From JAZDLM01 sp043801895 (lineage in GTDB: Bacteria > Patescibacteriota > Kazan-3B-28): a stretch of 7,346 nucleotides of DNA. Shown one piece after another: positions 1 to 6,952 of this stretch. The translations under genes were made by a program, and so were the position numbers. Numbering within the stretch: position 1 is the first letter of the stretch; each line of letters begins with the position of its first letter. The notes under the pieces were generated by a model that worked only from the letters and a program-made list of their open reading frames with translations, was not told where the DNA came from and did not search any database. The DNA lies in the NCBI GenBank assembly GCA_043801895.1, contig JAZDLM010000064.1, positions 1-7,346 of the forward strand, given 5' to 3'.

Positions 1-130
1 AGTGCTGGTTTATCCGAAGCGTCCCGTCAACGCAATTTTGGCCAAGTTCCCCGACACTTGGCAGAAAGTCTATGAAGATTCCCAGGCGACTATATGGCGC
101 CAGATTGATAAGTCTCCCTCCTTGGATTGA
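1..130 (+). CDS. 3' end of a membrane glycosyltransferase-like gene (partial)
   Basis: An open frame enters from the left edge (first full codon at 2) and stops at TGA 128-130, giving 43 C-terminal residues. They include the stretch FPDTWQKVYEDSQATIWRQ. A short Trp-x-x-Val-Tyr-Glu-Asp-x-x-Ala-x-Ile-Trp/Tyr-Arg pattern is typical of the soluble C-terminal end of GT-C fold membrane proteins (dolichyl-phosphate mannosyltransferase/ArnT-like), which are abundant in reduced bacteria. The family call rests only on this tail and is tentative; that it is coding is well supported by composition and by the clean stop 31 bp before the next gene. No terminator is visible between them, so read-through into the downstream operon is possible. 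The next gene's candidate -35 box overlaps this stop codon. Confidence 0.6.
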   Translation, partial: VLVYPKRPVNAILAKFPDTWQKVYEDSQATIWRQIDKSPSLD

Positions 131-155
131 AACCAACCCACTTTTAGTGAATAAT
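127..155 (+). promoter_or_regulatory. sigma70-type promoter, possibly giving a leaderless mRNA
   Basis: TTGAAA (127-132) and AATAAT (150-155) each match the -35 and -10 consensus at 5 of 6 positions and are separated by exactly 17 bp. A start site 6-8 nt after the -10 would fall at 161-163, on the ATG at 162. The bases before that ATG (TAATTAACCT) hold no Shine-Dalgarno sequence, which fits a leaderless transcript. The -35 box overlaps the stop codon of the upstream gene. This is prediction from sequence only. Confidence 0.45.
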
Positions 156-161
156 TAACCT

Positions 162-1676
162 ATGAGAGTCAGATTATCATCGGTGTTTTTGCGCGTTCTA
201 ATCATCGCTGGTCTGACTGTCTTGTTTGGGCTACAACAAGCTCCGCCGACATTGGGATTGATCGGCGGTACTTCAATTACGCCGGCGGATGGGCTGGATG
301 GCAAGCCCAGAGGGGTTTTTAATTTGGTCGTCGAACCGGGCAAACCGACCACTGATAGCTTTTATGTCCAGAACTCTTCCAATGAAACCTTAAAGATCGC
401 GATTTTCCCCAGCGGATATGAATTAAGTAAAGAGGGGATAGTTACGGAAGTGCAGGAACTGCCGGACGCGATGCCGGAACCGGGTAAGTGGATTAAGATT
501 GATAAAAGCGAAGTTGTTCTCACCCCCAATACGAAAACCAATGTTGGTTTTACTATTGATGTACCCGCTACCGCTGATGTTGGAGACCATTCTGCTGCGC
601 TTTTTGTTCAGGACATCCCCAAAAATGTTGGTACCAAAGGCAGCGGGATGAAAATAAACATCCGCACCGGCGTGACGGTGTATATGACCGTACCGGGGGA
701 AATTCAGCGGGACTTAGTAGTTCGCAAAATTCAACATCGGATTTATCCGTTCTGGCAAATCTTTAATCGCAAACTTTCTTTTATTCTTGATCTGGAAAAC
801 AAAGGGAATGTGACCCTGACCCCCAAGGTTGATATTACTATGCGAGGTTGGTTTGGTCTGGCTGGTAAACAGGAAGGTGCTCAGTACACCCGCCTCTCCC
901 GCGGCCAACGCCAAGTGGCGGAAAAAGAGTGGATCAAGCGCGCGCCGTATTTCGGCCGGTTCGTGGTTAACTTCGAGATGCATTTGGGCGAGCGCAAACA
1001 GGTGAATCTGGATCGTACCGAAACAATGCTGCCGGACAAAGTAATTAACGCGCGATACGTCTTCTGGGTATTCCCGTGGCAGGAATTAATCGGGTTGATC
1101 TTTGTCGGCTTTATTCTGCATCTTATCCGTTCGCTCTGGCTGTACTTCATTATCGCTAATCGCCTGAAGACCAACGCTAAACTCTACGCTGTAGTGAAAG
1201 GGGATACTATCACCAAAATCGCCGGCAAGTTCGGGGTAGATGCCAGAACGTTGGCTGGATTCAACCTCCTGCGTTGGCCGTATAACATCGAGACTGGCGA
1301 TAAATTGTTGGTCCCGACCGGCCGGGCAACGCAGTTTGAATGGCGGCTGCGTTTGCGCCAGATCCTGCTTGACCGCGGAATTTGGAGACATTTGTTCGGA
1401 CACTTGTTTGGCAAACATAGTTATCGCCGGTTGACTGAACGAACCGATGCTGGCTTGGTTGGTGAGTCAGTCAGCACGCCGAAAGTCGGTCGTGCCGCCG
1501 ATGAAATTTTGATCGTCGAACGCGGCGATACGATTGATGATATTGCTGACTTTGCCGGTGTTTCAGTCCAGCTGATCGCTAAATATAATCATCTAAAGCC
1601 GCCGTACCGCCTGCGGGCTGGTCAGGAACTTTGCATCCCGCGTCCCAGGCGGACTGTTAAAAAGAAATCAAGATGA
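162..1676 (+). CDS. DUF916/WxLIP-like membrane-anchored protein with two LysM modules
   Basis: A 504-residue protein. Residues 1-32 form a signal peptide (Arg-rich start, then a VLIIAGLTVLFGL core). Residues about 48-160 resemble the DUF916 peptidoglycan-binding domain of WxL-interacting proteins: a pattern of the type F-x-V-x-P-G followed by N-x-S, and a D-V-G-D-H-S-A turn. Residues about 165-290 resemble the second (DUF3324-like) domain, with VYMTVPG and the GNVTLTPKVDITMRGW stretch. A membrane helix spans about 308-333 and is followed by Arg/Lys residues. Two LysM-like modules lie at 339-387 and 446-495, both with a GDTI-x-x-I-A core, and the tail is basic (RTVKKKSR). With a signal peptide and one further helix, the LysM part should face the cytoplasm, which is odd for a peptidoglycan-binding module. 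The ATG is kept despite having no SD because it opens a proper signal peptide. First gene of the operon; its stop overlaps the next start (ATGA). The fold call is by pattern, not by search. Confidence 0.85.
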   Translation: MRVRLSSVFLRVLIIAGLTVLFGLQQAPPTLGLIGGTSITPADGLDGKPRGVFNLVVEPGKPTTDSFYVQNSSNETLKIAIFPSGYELSKEGIVTEVQELPDAMPEPGKWIKIDKSEVVLTPNTKTNVGFTIDVPATADVGDHSAALFVQDIPKNVGTKGSGMKINIRTGVTVYMTVPGEIQRDLVVRKIQHRIYPFWQIFNRKLSFILDLENKGNVTLTPKVDITMRGWFGLAGKQEGAQYTRLSRGQRQVAEKEWIKRAPYFGRFVVNFEMHLGERKQVNLDRTETMLPDKVINARYVFWVFPWQELIGLIFVGFILHLIRSLWLYFIIANRLKTNAKLYAVVKGDTITKIAGKFGVDARTLAGFNLLRWPYNIETGDKLLVPTGRATQFEWRLRLRQILLDRGIWRHLFGHLFGKHSYRRLTERTDAGLVGESVSTPKVGRAADEILIVERGDTIDDIADFAGVSVQLIAKYNHLKPPYRLRAGQELCIPRPRRTVKKKSR

Positions 1677-2944
1677 GATTGGCTAAAGCTGGATTAATTT
1701 TTAGTTTGGCGCTTTGGCTGTTTGGTATCTCCAATCTGCCAGTTTCGGCAGCTGGTTTGGGTGTAATCCCTCAAGCTTTGCCAAATCAACCCAATCGGAG
1801 CTGGTTCGTTTACACCATGAGCCAAGGTGTTACCCAAGAAGATGCAATCGTGGTGAATAATCATGGGGAGAAGCCCGTCACAGCCGTATTAGAAGCGCTG
1901 GATGGTACCAGTACCGGCAGCGGTGGTTTTACTTTAGTTAAAGATGCTTCGTTCAATCAGGACTTGGGCAAATGGATAGAGCTTCAGCGCACTGAAGTAG
2001 CGGTTCCCGCCGGCGGGTCAGTGGAAGTGCCGTTTAAGGTAACCGTTCCAAGCCAAGCCGGGCCGGGTGAACACAGTGGTGGCATTGTGGTCTCGGAGAA
2101 ATCGGTCAGTTCCGGCGGGATGCAATTGAAAGTGCGGGTGGGCGCGCGGATGTATATCACCGTGCCAGGTCCGATCAGCCGCAAAATTACTTTTCAAAAA
2201 GTCACTCATGAGTTTATTGACGGGAAACTGCATTTCAAAGTTCAGGCAAAGAATGCAAGCAATGTTAACCTCTCGCCGACGGTTGATATTAAACTGCGCG
2301 GTTTAATTTGGGGCTTGGGCCAGTCCGATAAAGACAACGGCACATTTTTGCCCAACAGCACCATCATGCTGGACAAAACTTGGAACCACTCCGCTCCAGT
2401 GCTGGGCTGGTTTCGCGCCACTATCACTTTACATACCTTGACCACCGAGCAGATTTCGGAAGACGGTAGTAAAAAATCCCTGCCTAATCTGCCGTTTAAA
2501 TACAGTTACAGTTTTTGGGTCGGCGGGCCGCTGGTTGCCCTGCTGGCGGGTATCATCATTTTGGGTTGGCTGATTTACAGGCTGTTTGTCTATCTGCTGG
2601 ACCGGCGCAAATTTGCCACCAAAACTACTGTTGTCACGGTTGGTCGCAATGAATCAATTATGCATATCGCCGAAAAAACCGGCGCTTTGCCGCAATCCAT
2701 TATCAAATTCAGTCGGCTGAAGTGGCCCTACGCCTTAAATCCCGGCGATAAATTGTTGGTGCCAAATGACCGACTAACGCCCGACGAACTTTATCGCAAA
2801 ACCCAGACCGAATTTATGCCGGCCATTTGGCGGTATCTAATTTCTTGGCAAGCCTCGCTGTACCATCCAGCAGTTCATCGTAAATTATCTGATAAATTAA
2901 TTATTACTAAGTCTCGTAAACAAGGGGCTAGAAGGCGCAGGTGA
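1673..2944 (+). CDS. DUF916/WxLIP-like membrane-anchored protein with one LysM module
   Basis: A 423-residue paralogue of the preceding protein. It has a signal peptide at 1-26 with a likely cut after PVSA. The DUF916-like domain (about 28-150) is more typical than in the first copy: G-L-G-V-I-P near the start, a Q-E-D-A-I-V-V-N-N strand, a VPAGGSVEVPFKVTVPS strand and a G-E-H-S-G-G-I turn. The second beta domain (about 155-270) contains MYITVPG and NVNLSPTVDIKLRGL, matching the same places in its neighbour. A membrane helix lies at about 285-309, followed by DRRK, which argues for a cytoplasmic C-terminus. One LysM-like module lies at 318-365 (R-N-E-S-I-x-x-I-A, then LKWPY and GDKLLVP), then a 58-residue tail ending GARRRR. 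The start is the ATG inside ATGA at 1673; only a weak purine-rich AAAGAAA lies upstream, so translational coupling to gene 1 is likely. In known WxL systems such proteins anchor WxL-domain proteins to the wall; by analogy this one may hold the product of the next gene. Confidence 0.87.
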   Translation: MRLAKAGLIFSLALWLFGISNLPVSAAGLGVIPQALPNQPNRSWFVYTMSQGVTQEDAIVVNNHGEKPVTAVLEALDGTSTGSGGFTLVKDASFNQDLGKWIELQRTEVAVPAGGSVEVPFKVTVPSQAGPGEHSGGIVVSEKSVSSGGMQLKVRVGARMYITVPGPISRKITFQKVTHEFIDGKLHFKVQAKNASNVNLSPTVDIKLRGLIWGLGQSDKDNGTFLPNSTIMLDKTWNHSAPVLGWFRATITLHTLTTEQISEDGSKKSLPNLPFKYSYSFWVGGPLVALLAGIIILGWLIYRLFVYLLDRRKFATKTTVVTVGRNESIMHIAEKTGALPQSIIKFSRLKWPYALNPGDKLLVPNDRLTPDELYRKTQTEFMPAIWRYLISWQASLYHPAVHRKLSDKLIITKSRKQGARRRR

Positions 2945-5900
2945 AATTGATTCGTCGTTGGCAGAGACTTGTTACCACGATTGTCACCATTGCGTTAGTG
3001 GCGGGGATTTCGAATATATTGCCGCCAGAATTTAAAAATGTGCCAAAGGCGCAGGCGGCCCAAGTGGCTATTAACGGCGATTATTATAATTTTTATGCCG
3101 AACAGAATGCCAGCCCGCAGGTAGCCTTTACCACTAATCTGATTGGTTATGCTTTTTATATTGATGAAACAGGGGATGATGTTCGGTATAAAAAGACTAC
3201 GGACGGGGGCGCCACTTGGGCTGGGGAGACAGACCTCTCGGAGGACCTCAACTGGGGCACGGTGGCCGTTTGGTACGACCAGTGGACGCCGGGCGATATC
3301 ACCGGCACCAAAATATATATAGTCGGTAGCGAGGCTTCAACTGACGACCTTTGGTTTAAAATACTGGATACCAATGGTGACACTCTGTCACCTACCGGCA
3401 CCACCTGGACTAGCGTTGCTGCCGGCACGGGTTGGTCCTACGGTTCTGATACTGGGGCTAGTGTAACGAAAAATACTGATGGCAATTTATTTGCCACCTG
3501 CTCTGGAACCGGCGACTTGGATGTTTATAAATCGACCAATGCCGGCGCCAGCTGGAGCGCTACCACTTCGGGCTTGGATGCTACCACGGACTTCAACCAA
3601 GTTTTACCCGTCGGTCTGACCGGTGGCGATGTGCTACTTCTGAATCACGACACCAGCGCCAATCAGCTCCGGAGCAATGTTTACGACGAAGCCACCGATG
3701 CTTGGAGTGGGTTTACTAACCGGATCGCCGCCACCGAAAACAATACCTACGATGGCTCTTTTGGCGCGGCGCTAAATAAGCTGACAGGCGATGTTTATGT
3801 GGTGATTAATAATAACCCAGCGACATCAGATGGCGATCTAAACACTGCCCGAGCTACTTCAGATGGCACCACCTTTGGTTGGAACAATACCACTGATGCT
3901 TATACTAATATCGGAACCGCTGGCCTGCAGGGCACGATGGCGATCGATTGGCACAACGGCGATGTGTACTGTTTTTATCTGCGGGGCACTGCCGGCAGCG
4001 CGATGAATGTTTACTATAAAAAATCCAGCGATCAGGCCGCTACTTGGGGATCCGAAAGCGCGGCCGTTTCCAGTGCCACCGGCGACTATACTCAAGTCTA
4101 TGCCAATATGACCAGCCCCTATAAGATCCATGTCTCTTGGGTGGATACCACCAACGCGGATATGTTGGCAGTTAACTATACCGACACTACTGCCCTTGAT
4201 ATTGCCGATGCGCGAATGATGCTGTTTTATGATGGCGCCTCGGTGCCGGCTACTTGGAGCTCACTGTCAGCTTCGGCAGGCGATATTTTCTATCAGAAAT
4301 TTCCGCGAGGGTTTTCCAGCTACGGTAATCCGGCCGGTGCTGATACCCACGATCATACGGCCACAGTTTCCAATATGAGCTTTGCTGATGCATCGGCGAT
4401 GGTTAGTGACGCTGGCACAGACTTTTCTCCCCAGCGTCACACTCATACCCTGAATGCCGATTCTGATTCCGTTAGCATTCTGCCCACCTATCGTGAACTG
4501 CAGATCATCCAATATGATGCCGGCATTCCTTCCGGCGCTACGGCGATACCAGCTAACGCTATTGCCATCTTTGATACTGCCTCGATGCCAAGCGGCTGGG
4601 CACAGCTTGCGGCGCAGGATGACCAGTTTATTCGTGGCGGGCCAGACGGAGAAGCCACTGGCGGCGGCTCGGGTTTACATAACCACACAGTCTCTTTTTT
4701 GGGACCCGACCCTAGTATCGGCACCAATGTAGGCACCATCGGCGGCGGTGGAATGCAAGCCTCCCTCCCCTTGCATAATCATGCTGTTGAGAACTATAAC
4801 AGCGAAGCGGGTGATTTCTTACCGCTTAATATTGATATTGTGTTGGGCCAAAACGGTGGCTCGGCTGGGCCGATTCCGGGCGGGATGCTGGCAATGTTCA
4901 CCGCGGCCCCCGGTGGCAGTTGGGCGGCCAAATCTGGCGACGACGTAGCTGGTGTTTTTAACCAAAAATTCTTTGAGGCCAAATCGAGCTATGCCGCATC
5001 CGGAGGCGGGGCTGTTACCCATACTCACGCCAGCGCTATCGGATTAGCGGCCCTGCCCCCCGAAGGTGCGGCCGATTTCACGGATGGGACTGAGAAGGTA
5101 GAAGGCACCGACATAAGCCACTCCCACACCTTTGATCTGGACTTTAACACCGCCAACAACCTGCCGACCTATGTTGATGTGATGGTGTATAAATATCCAG
5201 CTTATACTCCAGACTCCCGTAACTGGCGCGTGTATGACGATGAAAATCAAGCCGATCCAGACAATACTACCGGCACCGACATCACAGCCGGTGATGCCAT
5301 TATGGCTGAAGAGACCGATACTAGCCCGGCCGGTCATAGCACGCGGATCGTTTATGTCGGTAATGCAGTTAAGGTGCGGGTTGTGGTTGGTGAAACAGCC
5401 GGTTCAGGGGGCACGGATGTAAAATACAAGCTTCAATATGACACTAACCCCGCCTTCCCTTCGGCTGTTTCCGTTGAGGCCCAAGGCGGCAGCACGGTGT
5501 ATTGGCGGTATTATGATGGCGCCAATGTAGCTGATGACGATGTAATTTCGACCGTTCGGTTAAGCGGCAATTCGCCGTCAGCCGGGCGTCACAACGAAGA
5601 TGCCAGTATTGGTGTCGGTGAGGGCAGTACTTTTGATCCGGCTGCCTCAACCAATTATGAACACGAATTCACTATCCAGCTTAATCCAGACGTGACTAAA
5701 CCAAGCGATGGCACCACCTTTTACTTCCGACTACAATATACAGAAGACAGTCGTAGGGCTGGCGGTAGCTGGACCACAGTAGCCAAAAACGCCAGCAACA
5801 GTTATCCGCAGCTGACGACTGCCGCTGCCGCTGATTTGGAAGCTTCTACCGCACCCACCGATGTCGAAATGGGAACATATAACAAGGGCGGCGGAGGTAC

Positions 5901-6267
5901 CCTGACTTATGACTTTGTTGCCAGCGAAGAAATGGCCTTTTGGGATAAGCGCGGCACGGCAACAGCCTATGATGCTACTATTAGTTCGATGTCCATGGCC
6001 AAAAGCGGGGGAGGCGACACTATCCCCGGTACAGATATCACTTGGACTTCGGCTACTATTGATTTAACCGGCGCCTTTGCCTCAGACAAAACCGGTATGG
6101 CTACCAGCTCGCCCTGCACCCTAGATTCCAGTTGTGACGCCTACATCGCGAGCCCCGGCACCGAAGGGAAGGGCGGCTTCTTCTATCTGCCAACTGTCGC
6201 TCTGGCGAACCTCGAAAGTCGCCTGAGCGGTGATTACAGCGGTGATCTAATCGTCACCATTCTCTAG
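2941..6267 (+). CDS. Large secreted surface protein: Asp-box propeller, three collar-like repeats, WxL-like C-terminus
   Basis: 1108 residues. It starts at GTG 2941 inside a GTGA overlap with the preceding stop; GAAGG lies about 5 nt upstream. A long signal peptide ends near AQA at 40. Residues about 41-420 contain three Asp-box motifs (86-93 TTDGGATW, 198-205 STNAGASW, 362-369 SSDQAATW), typical of sialidase/BNR beta-propellers; I see no sialidase active site, so no enzyme is called. Residues about 423-756 are three tandem repeats of about 110 residues resembling the phage tail collar domain. Each opens with a hydrophobic strand and P-x-x-W/P-S-G-W, closes with L-P-T-Y or L-P-L-N plus a strand, and carries two HxH motifs (470/472, 500/502; 580/582, 612/614; 694/696, 727/729). 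Residues 757-970 are beta-rich and unassigned. Residues about 975-1108 resemble a WxL domain (WDKRGT near 1001, final Y-x3-L-x-V-x-I) without its key tryptophans; Cys1059 and Cys1065 could form a disulfide. There is no LPxTG and no C-terminal helix. Probably a surface adhesin or fibre held by the two upstream proteins. Confidence 0.85.
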   Translation: MKLIRRWQRLVTTIVTIALVAGISNILPPEFKNVPKAQAAQVAINGDYYNFYAEQNASPQVAFTTNLIGYAFYIDETGDDVRYKKTTDGGATWAGETDLSEDLNWGTVAVWYDQWTPGDITGTKIYIVGSEASTDDLWFKILDTNGDTLSPTGTTWTSVAAGTGWSYGSDTGASVTKNTDGNLFATCSGTGDLDVYKSTNAGASWSATTSGLDATTDFNQVLPVGLTGGDVLLLNHDTSANQLRSNVYDEATDAWSGFTNRIAATENNTYDGSFGAALNKLTGDVYVVINNNPATSDGDLNTARATSDGTTFGWNNTTDAYTNIGTAGLQGTMAIDWHNGDVYCFYLRGTAGSAMNVYYKKSSDQAATWGSESAAVSSATGDYTQVYANMTSPYKIHVSWVDTTNADMLAVNYTDTTALDIADARMMLFYDGASVPATWSSLSASAGDIFYQKFPRGFSSYGNPAGADTHDHTATVSNMSFADASAMVSDAGTDFSPQRHTHTLNADSDSVSILPTYRELQIIQYDAGIPSGATAIPANAIAIFDTASMPSGWAQLAAQDDQFIRGGPDGEATGGGSGLHNHTVSFLGPDPSIGTNVGTIGGGGMQASLPLHNHAVENYNSEAGDFLPLNIDIVLGQNGGSAGPIPGGMLAMFTAAPGGSWAAKSGDDVAGVFNQKFFEAKSSYAASGGGAVTHTHASAIGLAALPPEGAADFTDGTEKVEGTDISHSHTFDLDFNTANNLPTYVDVMVYKYPAYTPDSRNWRVYDDENQADPDNTTGTDITAGDAIMAEETDTSPAGHSTRIVYVGNAVKVRVVVGETAGSGGTDVKYKLQYDTNPAFPSAVSVEAQGGSTVYWRYYDGANVADDDVISTVRLSGNSPSAGRHNEDASIGVGEGSTFDPAASTNYEHEFTIQLNPDVTKPSDGTTFYFRLQYTEDSRRAGGSWTTVAKNASNSYPQLTTAAAADLEASTAPTDVEMGTYNKGGGGTLTYDFVASEEMAFWDKRGTATAYDATISSMSMAKSGGGDTIPGTDITWTSATIDLTGAFASDKTGMATSSPCTLDSSCDAYIASPGTEGKGGFFYLPTVALANLESRLSGDYSGDLIVTIL
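4207..5208 (+). repeat. Three tandem collar-like repeats inside the large surface gene
   Basis: Protein-level repeat, residues about 423-535, 536-643 and 644-756 of the large secreted protein. Shared landmarks: an opening strand (ARMMLFYDG / NAIAIFDTA / GGMLAMFTA), a Trp about 8-10 residues later (439, 553, 661), a first HxH about 27-33 residues further on, a second HxH 30-33 residues after the first, and a closing proline-led strand (LPTYRELQIIQY / LPLNIDIVLGQ / LPTYVDVMVYKY). The copies are strongly diverged in DNA and protein, so this is an old duplication and not a recent tandem array. In phage fibres such HxH pairs coordinate metal along a trimer axis. Confidence 0.7.
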
Positions 6268-6276
6268 CCCCCGTCC

Positions 6277-6316
6277 TGTATTACCTATACTCACGATCGT
6301 ACAGATAGCTAATACA
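6277..6316. repeat. 40-bp imperfect inverted repeat after the operon
   Basis: TGTATTA (6277-6283) pairs with TAATACA (6310-6316). After a single C/C mismatch, CTAT (6285-6288) pairs with ATAG (6305-6308). The 16-nt loop contains the 8-bp palindrome ACGATCGT (6293-6300). It starts 10 nt after the stop codon at 6267. No U-tract follows, so it is not an obvious terminator by itself; it could stabilise the mRNA 3' end, add to the terminator 7 nt downstream, or bind a protein. Confidence 0.5.
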
Positions 6317-6322
6317 AGGTGG

Positions 6323-6352
6323 TATAACGGAGGAGCTCGTTATAGTTTTATT
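6323..6352 (+). terminator. Rho-independent terminator of the surface operon
   Basis: TATAACGG (6323-6330) pairs with TCGTTATA (6337-6344) to give an 8-bp stem with one G-U pair and a hexaloop AGGAGC, followed by GTTTTATT. It lies about 55 nt after the stop of the large surface gene and before the convergent minus-strand genes. The stem is AT-rich, so its strength is uncertain. Confidence 0.6.
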
Positions 6353-6353
6353 G

Positions 6354-6395
6354 AATGCTCTTGGCAAGCTATAAGCCGGATTCGGTCTCCGCTAT
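6354..6395 (-). repeat. Partial second copy of the rnpB 3' end
   Basis: This 42-bp stretch matches 6995-7036 at 37 of 42 positions with no gaps. On the minus strand it reads GAATCCGGCTTATAGCTTGC, the hallmark 3'-terminal block of RNase P RNA. The rest of rnpB is absent next to it: to the right is AT-rich DNA (TTTAAATCG) unrelated to the RNA core. It is therefore a remnant or att-like duplicate of the 3' end, not a second functional gene. It starts 1 nt after the U-tract of the operon terminator. Confidence 0.7.
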
Positions 6396-6409
6396 TTAAA
6401 TCGTTTGGG

Positions 6410-6426
6410 CTAGGGCTTCTAGGGCT
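6410..6426. repeat. 8-bp direct repeat CTAGGGCT x2
   Basis: CTAGGGCT occurs at 6410-6417 and again at 6419-6426, separated by one T, in the short AT-rich gap between the rnpB 3'-end remnant and the terminator-like hairpin. No function is apparent. Confidence 0.35.
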
Positions 6427-6456
6427 AATTAATAAACTCCCCGGTTAGGACCGGGG
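6425..6456 (-). terminator. Terminator-like hairpin at the end of the DUF218 gene
   Basis: CCCCGGT (6439-6445) pairs perfectly with ACCGGGG (6450-6456) around the tetraloop TAGG. Read on the minus strand the GC-rich stem is followed by AGTTTATTAATT, a moderate U-rich tail. The TAA stop of the DUF218-like gene (6447-6445) lies in the loop and stem. AAAC (6434-6437) and GTTT (6459-6462) can extend the stem past a small internal loop. It would end transcription of the rnpB/DUF218 unit and face the plus-strand terminator about 90 bp away. Confidence 0.5.
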
Positions 6457-6945
6457 TGGTTTAAAATCGGCGCGAGAGATGCCCCTAGGGGCAACGAAAG
6501 TGAGCACCAGCTTGGCGGGTTCGAGCAGCAAATCGGTGAGCCTGGCTCCGAACGGACTTTCGGCGATCTGGGCACAATGCCCCCGGGTGTACCAGAGCAA
6601 GCCGACCCGGGTAGCATGATACCAGGTGGTAATCGACACAACGCCTTCGTTGGCAAGTCGGCCAGCGCCGACTAGTCGAATGAAGCCATCGATCTCACCA
6701 GCGGTGTTGTGCCCTAATGGCTCGAAGATGATGTCCTCGCGTGGCACGCCCAACATCCCGAGTCGCGCGTGCATTATCTCACCAACGAATCGCTGATGAT
6801 AAATAGTTGCCACGGTGACATAAAGCTTTTGGGCCTTGCCCTGGGCATACAGGTTGGCTGCTAGCCGGCAGCGATCATCGGCTTGGGGATCAACCCAGCC
6901 ATTTGGCAGTCGGCCGTAAGCATGGACTAGGCCGTGAGTAATCAC
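6445..6945 (-). CDS. DUF218/YdcF-like protein
   Basis: 166 residues from GTG 6945. The frame is open up to 7008, but the upstream part would lie in the rnpB 3' end. GGGAGGTG (6960-6953) is a good SD placed 7 nt before GTG 6945; TTG 6948 is an alternative start. Family features, numbered from the GTG: an N-terminal strand (VITHG), a helix with D-D-R-C-R-L-A-A-N-L-Y and Arg at about 25, a conserved Glu at about 56, GVPREDI followed by GHNTAGEI (Asn-Thr at about 80-81), and ITTWYHATR with Tyr-His at about 109-110 and Arg at about 113. These are the DUF218 landmarks (SanA/YdcF/ElyC superfamily), whose biochemical role is mostly unknown; some members bind nucleotide-type cofactors or act in envelope homeostasis. 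The usual S-G-G turn after the second strand is replaced (VTVATIYH). No signal peptide or helix is seen, so it is probably cytoplasmic. It follows rnpB on the same strand with no terminator between, so it may share that transcript. Confidence 0.8.
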   Translation of the reverse strand: MITHGLVHAYGRLPNGWVDPQADDRCRLAANLYAQGKAQKLYVTVATIYHQRFVGEIMHARLGMLGVPREDIIFEPLGHNTAGEIDGFIRLVGAGRLANEGVVSITTWYHATRVGLLWYTRGHCAQIAESPFGARLTDLLLEPAKLVLTFVAPRGISRADFKPPRS

Positions 6946-6952
6946 CAAACTA

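Noticed and set aside
2941..4200. Sialidase or other glycosidase activity of the Asp-box region
   Set aside because: Three Asp-boxes support a beta-propeller fold only; I cannot find an arginine triad or other catalytic set, and Asp-boxes occur in many non-enzymatic proteins.
4207..5208. Prophage tail gene
   Set aside because: The collar-like repeats lie inside one long protein with a signal peptide and an operon of anchored surface proteins; no phage structural, lysis or packaging gene is nearby.
2941..6267. LPxTG or C-terminal membrane anchoring of the large protein
   Set aside because: No LPxTG-like motif, no C-terminal hydrophobic helix and no basic tail; it ends in a beta strand.
6354..6395. 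Second functional rnpB gene
   Set aside because: Only the terminal 42 bp are present; the RNA core blocks found at 7064-7283 are missing beside it.
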